This document shows positions 1 to 12,968 of a DNA stretch of 64,000 nt, one piece after another; the first letter of the stretch is position 1, and every line of letters begins with the position of its first letter. Below the pieces are notes generated by a model. The model had not been told where the DNA came from and ran no database searches. It saw only the letters and a program-made list of their open reading frames with translations. The translations under genes and the position numbers were made by a program. The DNA is from Anticarsia gemmatalis (lineage: Eukaryota; Arthropoda; Insecta; Lepidoptera; Erebidae): NCBI RefSeq assembly GCF_050436995.1, contig NC_134760.1:10806001-10870000 (forward strand), given 5' to 3'.

Positions 1-2790
1 ACGCCAGAGGGATAGCGGCCTAAGGCTGTCCATTCTTGAACCACACCCACAATATTAGAGGCTCAGGTTAGTACGTGACAGTATTTCGCGAACATTTTCC
101 TTGCTATTATTAAAAAAGTCCCTTTGGGTCAGGGCTGCCATCAAAAAATTTCACGCGGTGCCAGGACAGTTTCGGCTTTATTTTTTATCGGCATATGCAT
201 TAAACTTTTTGGCAAATAGACACCTTTGTCTAAAAAATAAGTAACGAGTAAAGTAAAACGGGAACCAGCTACCTATTACTAAGATATCGCTGTTTGTCTG
301 TCTGTCACCTGGCTGTAGGTATCTCCTAAACCGTGATAGTTAGACAGTTCAAATTAGTTATCACAGATAATGTACTTCTTTGGCTATATATACTGGCTAT
401 ATATATTGGCTATATATACCAAACATATGTAAAAATGCTTAAACACGTGACTTTTTTGCCGTTTTTCTAGTAATCTACCTAGTACTACCTATACTAATCT
501 AAATCGTAAATAATAGTACTAAACCATTATTAAAAACGGCATTGCCATTAATAAAAATAAAATTAAAATACCACTGGCCTTAAGTACGCCTTTATACTAC
601 TTTTGTATATGAAGTAAATAAATAAATAAACCATTCGTGCGCGAACCAAACTCACACGACCGGATTATAAAACTCCAGGAAATAATATAGTATGTCAAAT
701 AAATACTTTACCTAATTTTTTCTGTTATTCATACAATTACACTACATTAAACAAAATAAATGGAAACATAACTAACATCTAACAAAAACAAACCAAGGAA
801 CAAAAACAAACGATAAAACTAGCAAGGAGTTCGCAACTAAAATAGTGTTACATTTTCTTACATTACCATAATGGCGGATTGCTTTTACTCCGTCATTTCC
901 CGCCATTTTCAGTCACCGCGTTCCTTTCCACTCATTTACTGAAATTCGCGCGGAATAGTTAGTTAATTTAATTATCACGCTTTTAACAACCGGCGAGGCA
1001 CAATTTGAATTCCTTTACGAATGAGAATCATTGTATTTTCGTGTAATTTTTAAAGGACGCCTTGGGTCGTGGAATCAAAGATGTAAATGTGGTTTGCTAA
1101 GATTTTGATTACGAGAAATTGTGAAAATTCCCTTTTTAGAGTAACGAGAAAAATGTGACTCGCATTATTTATTCGAATCAAGTAAAATACGATAAGATAA
1201 AAACTATTATAGAGACTTGTTTGGAAACGGTACGGGTGACGGAGACAAACCAAACACAGAATTAAGAAGCAATAGGCTTCTTCTTAGGAGTCCGTTTGTT
1301 ACGTCTAGTTTCTTTCGAACAATTCAATGATATATAAATAGAGTATTCCAAAGCCATAATGTAGTCATTACATAGTATTGATCATTATAAATTATATTAT
1401 GTACGTAAATAAAATCTTCAGAGCTACTTACTAGTCCTGTGTTTTCAGCAAAACTATAGAAAGTTAGCTGTCGTTTTCTCCGAACCTAGGTAGACAGTTT
1501 ACTGGCTATTTTGATATTGTAACTGAAACCTGTCTAAGCCATACCTGGAGCTGTATCTCCCATAGATTGTTACGTTAGTCACTACTCAAGAGCTGCAGAC
1601 GGCGGGCGTCAGACAAAATAATGGCAATTATACATACATAACATAAACATATAGGTGTGTGCAAAGAAGTATGAAAAACATTCCACATGTAGATTGTGTA
1701 GTCACTATGTACAATATTAATCCCACATAATATGAGGCTAGCCTAGTGCTAATACCAAGGATATTACTGGCCGGGGATCAAACCTGTGAGAACAGCAGTC
1801 GCATACTATATCGCCCAGTCCTCTGAGACTAATAGATATTTAATAAATTGTTGATATTTAGTAAATTAGAGAATAAATAATGGAATTGCTGAAATTTTAG
1901 AGAAACGTTTATGAAATAAAGAATAATATCACTCTGTACCTAACATCGGCCGCCATTTTTCATCTCTATCATAAAATCATCGGCGTAAATCAAATTACTA
2001 TACATCCCAATAACGTTAACATATAATAACAAGACATATTAATTAACGCAGACAAACGACGGCATTTGACACCCGGCCCTCGGAACACAGAGTGTGAATT
2101 ATTACTGTAGATTGTCAAACATTTATGAACTTGATACACTTAATGTATGATCTGAAAAGCCTTGCGTATTAATTACTGTCTAACCGACTTTTAAAATAGG
2201 AGGAGGTTCTCAATTCGTTCTGTATTTTATTTGAGTGGTGGTGCTTTCTATGTAGTCCTAATTTGAACCAGATCTAAAGTTCTGGGTTTGCAAAACTTAA
2301 AAAAATCACTACTTTAGGTTTTCTCCGCCCATTTCAGGGCAAAACTCTTGTCAACGCTGTTCATTCTAGTTTCGCACTCCTTGAGTCTAGCCTGTTGGGA
2401 CTTCAGTACTTATAAAGAAATACCTACAAAAAAAATTACGTTGAATGTAATCATCAATGATCGAGGTATACCCAAAAACATTTAATTTTCCCCAACCAAC
2501 GAGAACCTCATATCAATTTACTTATACCCAAACAAAATAAAATTTTATGTCTATGGTACATGTAAACACGTTTTCCCGCCAATTTTCGCGTCAGCCTAAC
2601 GACCGGCCGTTCCTATTTGAAACCAATTTGCATGCGCGAACACTGTTTATTAAAATACAATATCAATATTCGTGAAACACGAAATTATCAATGCAATATC
2701 GTGTAACGATGACCTAAACAAAGACTCCCGCCATTTTGTGACAGTGTACAGGATATGATGTTATTTCTAATTTAAAAGTCCCACTAGCCT
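1..2790. other. Gene-free AT-rich stretch
   Basis: No open frame here looks like a conserved protein and no splice-bounded exon chain could be built. Positions about 245-400 are a decayed copy of a dispersed repeat (see that entry). Positions about 1735-1830 contain a tRNA-like B-box on the minus strand, probably a SINE relic. The rest shows no recognisable feature. It could be intergenic or part of a long intron of a gene outside the window. Confidence 0.6.
245..400 (+). repeat. Relic of dispersed repeat family D
   Basis: The order of short blocks (CCTATTACTAAGA, CTGTCTGTCACC, AACCGTGATAG, then CACAGATAATGTA) matches the segments at 39443-39715 and 54893-55110. All three are diverged. This block order is common in lepidopteran genomes, but the class of the parent element cannot be told from these fragments. 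Confidence 0.6.
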
Positions 2791-2794
2791 TACT

Positions 2795-2935
2795 TAAAAC
2801 ATCGTGATGCAAGCTGGCATGCTTGAGAGTTCAGAACAGTTCTTGAAGGAATGTAAAGTCCCAACCCGCACTTGGTCAGCGTTGGGCACTTAAGGTCTAA
2901 AACCTCCCTCATTCCGGGAGGATTCAACATTTATT
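2795..2935 (+). repeat. SINE tail relic (family S1)
   Basis: It shares with the fuller copies at 29084-29373 and 30345-30645 the body blocks CATCGTGATGCAAG, CATGC...GAGAGTTC, CCCGCACTTGGTCAGCG and CTCAAGGTCTAA-like text, followed by CTCCCTCATT. The tRNA-like head is missing, so this is a 5'-truncated copy. Confidence 0.65.
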
Positions 2936-2945
2936 ATGTTTTTTG

Positions 2946-5900
2946 TTTACAATCCTAACTAATATGATTAATGCGAAAGTAACACTGTCTGTCCCTACTT
3001 CATGCTTAAAACACTGAATGGATTTGAATAAAATGTTGCACAAAAATAGTTCGAGATCTCCGAAAAACATAGGATAATAAGCTATATAATTGTTGTATAC
3101 GCGGACGGACACAGGTAAAAGCTAGTACTAAATAGTTTTGTTTTTGCTTCGTGAAGCCAATATGAAAAGACATTTAAATGTTGATAGTGGAAAATCAGTG
3201 CTATCGTGAAACGTTTTGTATCCAAAAGAAAGATCTTGTGTTTTGATATTGTTCAACATTTCTCAGAAATGTTGCTTATTTAGTCTCGCTTATTTAGTCT
3301 ATCTGAAGTCTGAGGACAATGGAATAGTCGTTCAGAATTCGTGGAAAGATACCAGTAAAGATATTTTATTCAAGGAGATCGTTTACCTTTCATTTGTTGC
3401 CTTTTAAGAAAATGACCAATAGTTTTACCTGATTTTCCAACGTCCCTGTTAACTATATTGTTTTCTTTTGTATCTAGACTGTGTCAGTGGGACACTGTCA
3501 TGGGGCAAATACCTGTCTCGTACATTCTTTTTGGTTTTTATCACACTAACTGTTACAACTTACATCCATAGGTGTAAATATAGTAATATAAAACAATCCA
3601 CTTTTTTATATACACGTGTATTCGGTAATTACAGCAATTACAGCAATACAGGGTAAATTTCTGAATATTTGACAAAATAAAAATGGAAAAACTGAAAAAC
3701 GGAAACACAAAAAGTGTTTTTATGAAAAATCTTACAAAAATATGAAATTAATGCCCAAATAAAGTAACCTAGACTTTACAAAATCATTCCTAACTATTCG
3801 CGGCATTAAAAAAACAACAGCCTCAAATACAAATTATATACCCCATTAAAATCTCTCCGATCCTACAGTAAATCTTAAAAGCTTAAACATTTAGTGATCA
3901 GCCAGCACTTTACAAGCCGACGTCAGTAAAACGTAGTGACCTAATTCTCTTAGACTTTGATTGTACACATCGCTTGGGACATAACTTTGTTATCAAATAA
4001 ATCCTGCCGTTCCGTTTTCCGCTTTATTTCGGCTGTATAAAAATGTTGATTTAGCTTCATGGTTCACTCTTTTGAATTGGGAAACGATTTTTGTTGGTTT
4101 TCATTTTAAATCCCATTATTTGAAATATCAAAATAAAAATAATATCAAAGATTTGCAGATTTGTTCATTATTTAACCTATGTCTCAAATGCCTGCAATAT
4201 ATTGTACAAAGTTTTTGTATGTGGCTCATAAAATAAATGTTAATATAACACCCATGTACACCCATATTTTAATGGTTTAAATAGGTTAATATCTATTCCT
4301 TACAAATTATTGTTTAACTAGTAAGAGAGACGGTCTATGGTAAGCATAAAACTAATACCGAAAAGTCTTCAAAAATAAGTTAAAAGAACATCATAGACAG
4401 CGAACTTAGCTGTAGACACATTAGAGTGAGCAGCTGAGATAAACAAAATATACCCACAGGCTCGTGACTATAGTAATTAATTCAATTCCACGAATAAATA
4501 GTAACACAAACAAATTCTACTTACCTCTAAGTACCCTCCATAGTTCCGTGACGTTAAAAAAATGCCCTTACAACTACAGTTTTGTAGCACTAGAATAAAT
4601 AACTTCCATTAAAAGCTAGCTAAACACCAAATAAAATAAATTCAGTAAAATTCTATTGTAAACAGAACTTGTTAATACAATCATGTTTCAGCGAAACATC
4701 ACGTTCACGGCTCGAATCAAATACTGTTGCCGATTAATCGATTCGCAAACATTGTAGCACCTGACGATTGTCAACCGATTTGCTAACTGGGACAATAATC
4801 ATAGGACAATTATTTAATATGTCGAGTTTAGATTAAAAAAATACTCAATTTGAAATAGACTAGATGCGGCTAAACATTAACTAGTAGCTGCTAATTAATT
4901 TACAAATACCTACCTATTTAGAAATAACCGAACGGCACAAAAGAAATCCTTATATTTTCTATTAAACGGAATGGAATTCAAACTAGTATTTGCCGTCGTT
5001 ACGGTGAGGCGACCTCAAAACGCTTATCTAAATGTCTATGTATTTTTTTAAAACTAGATTTTTTATTAAAAATTCATAAAATCCATTCGAGATCTAAAAC
5101 TTTAAAAGCATTAGACAAACACTCGTTACTGAAGAACTTTCTAAAACTCCATATAACTAGATTATCTAAGCTGTAATAATATTTGGCAGAGCGCCGACAC
5201 GGAGCGCCTGCTAAATTTTGACGAGCAAGACACGTCCGCAAAACATGCTCTACAAAGTGTGACAGGGTGATGTAATTTTCAACTTGTTATCCGGCCGGGA
5301 TGGATTAAAACGCGAATATACCCCTCGTTATATAAACGATAAAGTTTTGATACTGTATTGCAATTTACGAATGCAATTTGTTGTTTTGTACAGAGAAATA
5401 TGATGAATATTTTGGGTGAATGTATAGGCACCTATCTATAATTATTTTTAAACAACTAACGTTTGAGCTACAAATAATGTATGCTACTTTCCACTTTTAG
5501 CATATCGATGCTTCTTTTCATAAAACCATCCTATTGTTATATTCTACTAACCGGAAAATAAAATAAAGCTCTCAAAGTATTTCTTGACCAATCCTTTCCA
5601 AGAAAACTTCGTAGCAACATAAAATATTATTTCTAAGTACGAGGGAGCTCAACATATCGATATTCTCGACCAAAAACAACGTTCACATCAAAGCTTACAA
5701 ACCCTTCCTTTTCTATTTTACGTTCAAAACACAACTTTGAACCTCAATAAAGAGTAAAACTTATACAAGTATCAGAAATATCATTTTCTTGTCCATTCTC
5801 GCAACAGACTTGCATACTTTTCTCACTTTACTGCTAGCCGAACCTTTTTATTGGGCCACAAAATTAGACCAAAACTCGTATTCCGAAACCTCAGAGATAT

Positions 5901-6330
5901 GAACCTTATTGCTATTGGAATAAAGGCGATGTGTATTTGTATAGGAGAGTAGAGAGTTGGTGATTTCGACTCATTATTTTTTGTGGTTCGCGCATTCGTA
6001 CTAATGAGATTTTGTGATATTCGTTTAGGGTGTAAAGACACTAGGTAACTAGGATTCAGAGCCATTTTTATCTAGTTTAAACTAAGGTCGAATGCAGGTG
6101 GTAATCAAACGCTTAACATCCAGATAGCCTACGAGACTACGAGTATAATAAAGAAAGAAGCCCAAACTTAATAAATTTCAAGTTCAATTTCTGAATTACA
6201 ACATTTTTTTCCCAAAATATCGACCCTATCGTTGATGCTTTTTTACACCCGATGTGATATATTAAGTACCTTCTTAAATCACTAATTATCAAAGTACATC
6301 CTCCGAGTAATTCCTAGTTAGAATTAAATA
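2946..6330. other. Gene-free stretch
   Basis: Positions 2946-3090 resemble, on the minus strand, the repeat seen on the plus strand at about 8480-8595 (AAGTAAC near an AATATTAGTAG-type end). No exon chain, RNA gene or recent insertion could be supported in the remainder. The short open frames here lack conserved motifs. Confidence 0.5.
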
Positions 6331-6395
6331 ACCCCAGGTTTCTGAGGTGCATTTAGCGGTAGTTTATCTATTCAATAGCGTTTTAACTCGTTCAA
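6331..6395 (+). mobile_element. Half copy of a TA-flanked palindromic MITE (family P)
   Basis: It follows a TA dinucleotide and matches the left arm of the two complete 118-bp copies at 42264-42381 and 44723-44840 (TTTCTGAGGT...GCGGTAGTTTATCTATTCAA). The right arm is absent, so only one arm of the palindrome survives. Confidence 0.75.
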
Positions 6396-7370
6396 AACTC
6401 ATATAAAAAACGTAAGTAATTGATATTTTAATAGTATTCCATGTCTAGTGCATAACCTTCCTTTGAAAGCTACCGATGGAAATTCTCTCGCATTTTTACT
6501 AATTACCTCGGAATGTTTTGTTCATCGTTTTATTGTTTCCCTCCTTGCAATTTCCTCTTTCCCTCTATTCTGTTTTAAGTTTATTGACACTAACAACGCG
6601 TCTCCTGTGGTTCGTTTAATTAAAATCTATATCACGTATAAAATAAAAGTTTTGTTAATGAGATAAAGTAAACTGCAGTGTGTTATTTTCAACAAATTAG
6701 TAAGTAATGCCAATTTGGAAGCTGCTAGGTTGAAAATAACAGTTAAATGTGTGAAAAAATTAATGGCTACTTAAGATAAAACTTTAATAAAGATAAACAC
6801 TATGTTAAGGCAAGCTTACATAAAGTTGCTAAACCAAGAACACTGTAAAATTTATCTATTCTTAAAACAAAATCTATATACTTGCTGCATTTCAATAACA
6901 TGCTAAGGCATAGCCCCTTTCTCGCCGTAAGAGACGACTTATCAACAGTGGTCGAAGTGTCAGCGGGCTACTAGCCGGCAACCCCACAAAATACGACCTA
7001 TACTAGTCATATAACACTCAAAAAACGGTTGACAAATCTAGACCTATATTAATCTAACATATTTAGCATAAAATATACAAACCGTGCAGTATAATTTCTT
7101 CAAACCGCCAAACTTTGGACTTCCCTCCGGAAATAGGCGTACGTCGGCTATTGTCGGGACTTACCGGCGGCCATTATGCAAAGTAACCGGCAAATCTAAA
7201 TACATTATGTAATTACGTTCAGAATTAATCGGACATCTTCAATTCAGGGGCCGTTCGAACCTAAATGTTATTATACCTTTTCTTGTTAGAGGTCCGTAAG
7301 GCTGAAAAAAAATTGTTAGTTCCACTGTCCACTGTTTGGTATCTATTATTGATTAACTAATTCTGTATTG
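6396..7370. other. Gene-free stretch
   Basis: AT-rich sequence with no supported exon, RNA gene or repeat boundary. Confidence 0.5.
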
Positions 7371-7647
7371 GTTGGCGCCCATAGCCAGTTGTGCTTATCA
7401 GTTGGTAAACGATCTGTGGGTTACCAAACCAAGGCAAGTGCAAACCTTGGTGCGGTCATTCCATAGATTGGTGACCGCATAGTGGTATTTGAATTGGACG
7501 TCTCCGTGCATCGGAGGGCACGTAAAAAGTCGCTCCCGGTTGTTATTAATTAAGATAACAGTCGTCAAGCCACGTCAAAGGCCTTCGGGCGGCTTGAAGA
7601 ACTTTGACACTAGGTTGACAACTAACCATACGATAAGAAGAAGAAGG
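7371..7647 (+). mobile_element. Dispersed retroelement, family C, near full length
   Basis: This is the longest copy of a family seen again at 21020-21252, 37428-37530, 42725-42869, 54589-54846 and 55457-55692. Shared blocks include GGCGCCCATAGCCAGTTG, AACGATCTGTGGGTTA, GGTGACCGCATAGTGGTAT, GGAGGGCACGTAAAAAGTCG and GGCCTTCGGGCGGCTTGAA. The 3' end runs into an AAGAAGAAG-like tail. The copy at 54589-54846 has a 14-bp target-site duplication, which shows that the family moves by retroposition. Class (SINE or LINE 3' end) is not resolved. Confidence 0.8.
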
Positions 7648-7694
7648 TTTACGAGGAGCTCATGGCTAAGTAACAACAGCCAAACAGATTAATC

Positions 7695-7965
7695 TCTGAG
7701 GTTAAGCTACGCTTGTTCTGGTTTATCTGTGGATAGGTGATCATCTTATACACATCATGTTCCTCCGTTAGATTGTGGGTCGCGGCTGTCATTTTCGAAG
7801 ACCTTTGATATTTGATACCAGTAGTCAGAATCTTGAAAGTCTGACATCCAGTCTTAACTGGGTTGTAGAGATCCGATAAGCAGTCGCTCCATGTAAAATA
7901 CTGGTATCCAGCTGGATCAGGTGAGGCTGGAAGTCGACTCCAACATAGTTTAGTAACTTTAGCAC
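7695..7965 (+). repeat. Probable dispersed repeat adjoining family C
   Basis: The GC-richer block (TGGGTCGCGGCTGTCATTTT, GACATCCAGTCTTAACTGGG, AGCAGTCGCTCCATGTAAAA) resembles sequences I recall as frequent in lepidopteran genomes. No second copy was found in this window, so the call rests on recall and base composition only. Confidence 0.35.
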
Positions 7966-8319
7966 GTAAAACCTGAACCTATATACTTACTATTAAGAAC
8001 CCATATGCCAATCCAACTCACCCTAACCGCCCCTGAATTATAACCAAATCCTATCAGACCGCCAAAAAAACCGAAACCTCCTTTAAGAATTAAATAACAA
8101 TGGAAGCACTTAGCAAATGAAGGAGGTTGTATATCAACACAGCTAAGTACGGCGGTATTTTATGTTCAGCTTTATGATGACGTTTTAATGTGAATTACAT
8201 GGTCATTTGTATGGATAATCCTGTCATTTTTGTATGTAACCTTTTTAAGGGTGTTTTATGTGTACTCGCCTTGGCCCGCGACTTAATTTCATCTATATCA
8301 TTCACATTCATATCCTACA

Positions 8320-8600
8320 TAAGTATGTGAATGAGACATGGAAAGTTTGTAAGGATCGTTTCAAATGGCGTTCTTTAGTTTCCGCCTACCCCTATTTAAA
8401 AATGGTATGATTTTATGTATGTTTGTAGGCAGAATTTGCATACAAATATTCATCCCTTCCTACAGTTTTCCGCATTAGTAAGTCAACTCTACCTCTGAAT
8501 CAAATTTCATTAAAATCGCTTTAGTGGTTTAGACATCAAAGCGGAATAGGCAGACATAGTTACTTTCGCATTTGTAATATAATATTAGTAGGGATTCGTA
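8320..8600 (+). pseudogene. 3' stub of a non-LTR retrotransposon
   Basis: Positions about 8330-8395 read, in one frame, residues of the type VCKDRFKWRSLVSAYP. This resembles the extreme C-terminus of non-LTR retrotransposon polyproteins (a DR..WR...S pattern), and the same peptide type is at 9997-10060. After it, 8480-8595 carries a 3' tail ending in AATATTAGTAGGGAT. The copy is 5'-truncated and non-functional. Confidence 0.55.
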
Positions 8601-9625
8601 TGGATGTAATCTTACTCATAATTATGTGTTTAATATGAATTAAATTTTATTGTTATTTTCTATGTGTCGTTATGTAATACGGTCTTTGATAGAAACTGAT
8701 GATATGGTCAGGGTGAAAGGATGGTATATTAGCCACAATTCAATTATGTTTTAAAGTAACGTTTAGAGAGTTCGAATACCAGGAATGATTGGGTATTTTC
8801 ATATAATGTTATGTAGAATAAGTGGATACACGAGCGGTGGGAGCGGTGAGAGTGATTGATTGTATTTGAACTTTTCAAATAAAATATACCTATTATTTCT
8901 TTTATTTTATGAGCAACGACTAAAGCAGTTTTCTTACTGAAAGAAATGTGTTATCCAAACACACGAAGTCGGATTAAAATTAATATATAGGTATATAATA
9001 GTCTTTCATACAAAAAAAATAACTTATCTAAACAGCTGCCGGTTAAACTAAATTCCTATAAAACCTAAGTCACAAACAATACCACAAAATTAACATTCAG
9101 CACAAAAGCCACAGACTGCGTTCACAGCGCTATTTCATTCTCCACTCGATAGATGGCGTTGTATCTGGAGCAATTCTATTATGCATTCAATGCACAGCGA
9201 TGTAATAAACAGAACGCCTATAACTCCCCGATGACTGCAGACATGATCCCATTTCATGAGATGATTAAACTTACTCGAATGTACTGTTGTTGTTTTTGGA
9301 TGGATTTAATGGGAAAATGTTTTTGTCGAGTGTAAAAGCTTTTGTTTTGTATTCTTAGATAAACGGTTGTAAACGTACAAGTCGCGATAGGTTAAAAAAC
9401 GTAAAAATAAGTATTTTATTTTATTAATTTAAGTTGTTAATTGAAAAGAGTAATTAAATTGGTTATGGAATATTGAGTAAACGATTTTTGCAGGCCATAT
9501 TACTCATAAGCCACACATTCTGCCCTTTATCATTATAATAATTTTTAAATCAGATTTCAAAAATGTTTTTTGACGAACATACTTGCACTAAATATTTTAT
9601 AATTTCCCACGACTGTATATTATCA
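8601..9625. other. Gene-free stretch
   Basis: AT-rich sequence; no exon chain, RNA gene or element boundary was seen. Confidence 0.5.
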
Positions 9626-9870
9626 CTAGCTGACCCGCGCAACTTCGCTTGCGTCACATAAATTTTCCCCGTTTTTGTAACATTTTTCACTGGTACTCTG
9701 CTCCTATTGGTCGTAGCGTGATGATATATAGCCTAAAGCCTTCCTCGATAAATGGACTATCCAACACTGAAAGAATTTTTCAAATCGGACCAGTAGTTCC
9801 TGAGATTAGCGCGTTCAAACAAACAAACAAACAAACTCTTTATAGCTTAGCTTTATAATATTAGTATAGA
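9626..9870 (-). mobile_element. Non-autonomous Helitron-like element (family A)
   Basis: Read on the minus strand it starts TCTATACTAATATTATAAAG and ends with a short hairpin (CGCAA, 6-nt loop, TTGCG), eight further bases and CTAG. The flanking bases are A on the 5' side and T on the 3' side, as expected for Helitron insertion between A and T. It has no coding capacity. Further copies are at 17988-18227, 18558-18840, 21433-21679, 57315-57535 and 58461-58657. Confidence 0.75.
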
Positions 9871-9959
9871 TAACTTGTAGCATTGTCTTTGTTATACTAT
9901 AAGCACAAAAAATGACATATTTTAATTGACAATTACAGAGGTAAATAACCTTACATCTT

Positions 9960-10240
9960 CATTACTCATAATTATGCAATGATGAGTAAATACGATGTGA
10001 ATGAGGCAAGGAAAGTTTGTAAGGATCTTGCCAATTGGCGTTCTTTGGTATGTGTCTGAAAAAGGCATGATAAAAAGAATGTTTGTATGTAGATATGTAT
10101 ATATGTATCCAGTATGTATTTTTTTTATCCTTGAGGACAATGCATCTCAGTTGCGCAGGTCGGTTAATGACCCGACAGGCACCAAACAACTTTTTTAACT
10201 GATCCATTGATGATGATGACGATTTAACACGCCATATACC
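9960..10240 (+). pseudogene. 3' stub of a non-LTR retrotransposon
   Basis: It shares the coding block GGAAAGTTTGTAAGGATC and TGGCGTTCTTT with 8340-8390. The frame reads an EARKVCKD...NWRSLV type peptide and then a stop. Downstream text includes a CTTGAGGACAATGCATCTCA block and a GATGATGATGACGA tail. No reverse transcriptase domain remains. Confidence 0.55.
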
Positions 10241-11375
10241 ATGTGAATACAGCAACTAATGCATACATACCTGAATACAGCAACGAGCTGCGACGCAGCA
10301 GACGAAATACAAATCTGAGTAGCTGCTAATAAATTATAGAGCATTCGTGCTTTGAAGAGCACGCAAACTGACAATTTGCATAAGCAGTCAGTGCTTTTTT
10401 CTAATAACGAGACAATTCTCTTCTAAATTAAATAATTATGAAAGTATTTTCAACAGACCTTCAAAGCTTTTAAAATGTTAGAACCTCGATCCTTCTTTTT
10501 CGCCTCTCAGATTGGTTTTCCAAAATCTTGTTTATAATAATGTCTTATTTATGTAAATATGCTCTTCAGGTAATTTTTGGGGAAACACATTGGTCATAAG
10601 TATGACACAATTTAAGTCATCATGACCATGAACGCTAATTAAATTGGTATAAATGGTAGGAAATTATTTTGATTTTATTTAACCTTCTAGGTAATACTTA
10701 TTGAAGATGTTTAGATGAAATAGCCGGGCCTACAGTGATGATTTCGAATTTCTAAGTTTTGCTTTGTGGGTAAGATTATGAAAAAAATTTTTAGATTCAA
10801 AAATTTCAATAGCACTTGTCTACCTACAGCCTGTTGTTAGAAACATCTGCCGATAGTTAAACTGTTACACATAAGTGATTTAGATGCGCTAAACCAAATG
10901 AAATATAAAAAAAAATACTCTTTTGTCGATGCATTTCAATCTGCACTAAGTACCTACCTGCATACAAGATCAGACCAAAATCTTAAAACTTGCATCGTTC
11001 TTAGCATTTTATGTGAATAAACGGAGCAAATTATCGGTATCCAAAATAAGTATGACATATTGCAATTTTGAAAAACATCTATCCATAAAAATACCAGTTT
11101 TAAAGGAAAATCCAATAATAAATATTGAAAATGAATGTTTAAGTTCAATGTGGCGACATCAGCACAGACCGAGACGCTCGAGCTGCAGTCAAACCTGATT
11201 CCTATATAATTATTACACATACATAATATCATCACAGTGTACACAGTAAGGCTTGTTACAAAGATATTCGGTTCAGCAATATTTATTGAACAACAAAACC
11301 GATTCGACTCATTGGTCGGCTTGTGCCGATCGAGTTCATCACATGAATATGTGTGTAGTAAGCCTAAGATAACTT
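10241..11375. other. Gene-free stretch
   Basis: No exon chain found. Positions about 11137-11225 resemble 17820-17912 (shared GGCGACATCA and AAACCTGAT), suggesting an old dispersed repeat present at both places. Confidence 0.5.
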
Positions 11376-11598
11376 AGGTTTCCTTTGCGCGGCTGGGACG
11401 CGGAGTATAGGATTGGAGGTACCGCGTCCTGGCCACGTTATGGTGACCGCTGTAGGAACACCGTCAGGTTTTTAGTCGGTATGCCCAAGTTAGCCGGAAC
11501 GCCTAGCCGGCAGCAGAGCCCGACAGACCCCCGCTTTCCTCCCTGGGGCGGGACATGCAGTAATGCATGTTCGTGAAGCAAAAAAAAAGGTTTCCTTT
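11376..11598 (+). mobile_element. Retroposed GC-rich insert with 11-bp target-site duplication
   Basis: The 11-base direct repeat AGGTTTCCTTT occurs at 11376-11386 and again at 11588-11598. Between them is a segment of about 200 bp, strikingly GC-rich against its AT-rich surroundings, ending in an uninterrupted A run immediately before the second repeat. Duplication plus 3' A-tail is the signature of target-primed retroposition on the plus strand. The short open frame inside has no motif I recognise. It is probably a 5'-truncated LINE end or a SINE. Confidence 0.75.
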
Positions 11599-12842
11599 AC
11601 GGCTTTGCTGAATTGGTCGTCGTAAGAAGCCTTAGCCATCCTTAACTCGAAGAAGACAGCTCTTTATTATAGTATTAGTCGCGAAAGTTTAAAAACATAG
11701 ATTTGTGAACTGTGCGAATATAATTTTAAAGCTTACTTAGCTATTACACTGAGCTTATGCTTCTGTGGTATTATACACAAGCAAGTATAAAAATACTTAT
11801 AATATATCAAACAGTTGAGACTACACTCTTGGGAAGAACGGACATTCTGAGATCTGAAATAAAATAAAATTAACAAAATTATTCATATAACAAAGTTTAG
11901 TGTTTTTGAACTTTTATTCAAGTTTAAAACGTTTTAGTGAAAGGTTACAGGGAAGTGACGTCATTTGTGTTTATAGTGTTAAGGTCAGTTAATAGGTGAA
12001 GGATTTCTGTTTAATTATTATTTTGTATGGGGAAAATACTTATATCAATTTATTTTATAAGATACGTTTTAAGTATGTGTTAAACGGTCACTGGTCAATC
12101 TACATGATCTGCTGGTAATAATTCTAGCAGCCCGAAAGCTTTGATTTACTTAGGCCGGTACTTCTATATCATAAACAATAACTGGACCGACTTTTCGTGC
12201 CCTCAGATGCACGGAGACGATCAGTTCAGACTCCACTGAGCTTCAGCATCTGGGTACAATAAAAATGTAGCTAAAGCCGTAATAAAAGTATTTACTGGGA
12301 TCTTTGATTCCCTCTAAAAAACTAAGTTTGGTCTTTTGTGTAGATAACCACTACGTAACTTACTCTGAAACCATAAGGAATTATTTTGCAACCGTTTAAT
12401 TATAGGATACCAATCTAATAAAAATGCGATTGAAATTGAAAATTGCCTAAAAAAGTAATGTCAAAAGGTATTACTGATGAGATTTTTATACAGAATTTCC
12501 CGATGGTTACTAGAATGTCGATTTATAACAGAAATACCATTGTGGAATTTTCTGAAAAAAGTCTAAATCATTGTTTACTTCGTCGTTTTAAGCCAAGCCT
12601 TCTTATTTCGCAATAATATCAATTTAACTCTAACATTAGGTAATATTCCACTGTAATACCGTATTACTCTTCAATAAATACAAATTATACAAATGATAAC
12701 TTACAATAATGTTTGTTGTCATAATCACGCGTCACTTACGCGCAATGTGCTATAGACCGTGGACAATCGGATGTGACTGTGTAATAAATATTAGTAAGAT
12801 TTACTTCTATGTTACTTTAGCATGTATCATATTATACTATCC
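11599..12842. other. Gene-free stretch with one family C fragment
   Basis: Positions about 12150-12240 are a decayed minus-strand piece of family C (GGACCGACTTTTCGTGCCCT and ACGGAGACG). The remainder holds nothing I can name. Confidence 0.5.
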
Positions 12843-12968
12843 TCCAGTTTCTACAACCGGCTAGCTGTCAAGGAATTTTGTATAAAAATCAGATCAGCGC
12901 CTCTAGCAGGCGCTGTTATAACTATTTTTGTAGTAACATTTTTAATGTCAAACTCTCGATTCTCACTC
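12843..12968 (-). mobile_element. MITE-like repeat, family E (partial)
   Basis: It shares ACAACCGGCTAGCTG, GCGCCTCTAGC, GTCAAACTCTCG and the GAGAATCG-type end with the copies at 16335-16502, 23117-23262 and 32973-33145. The last copy shows the full terminal inverted repeats. This copy lacks a clear second terminus. Confidence 0.65.
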
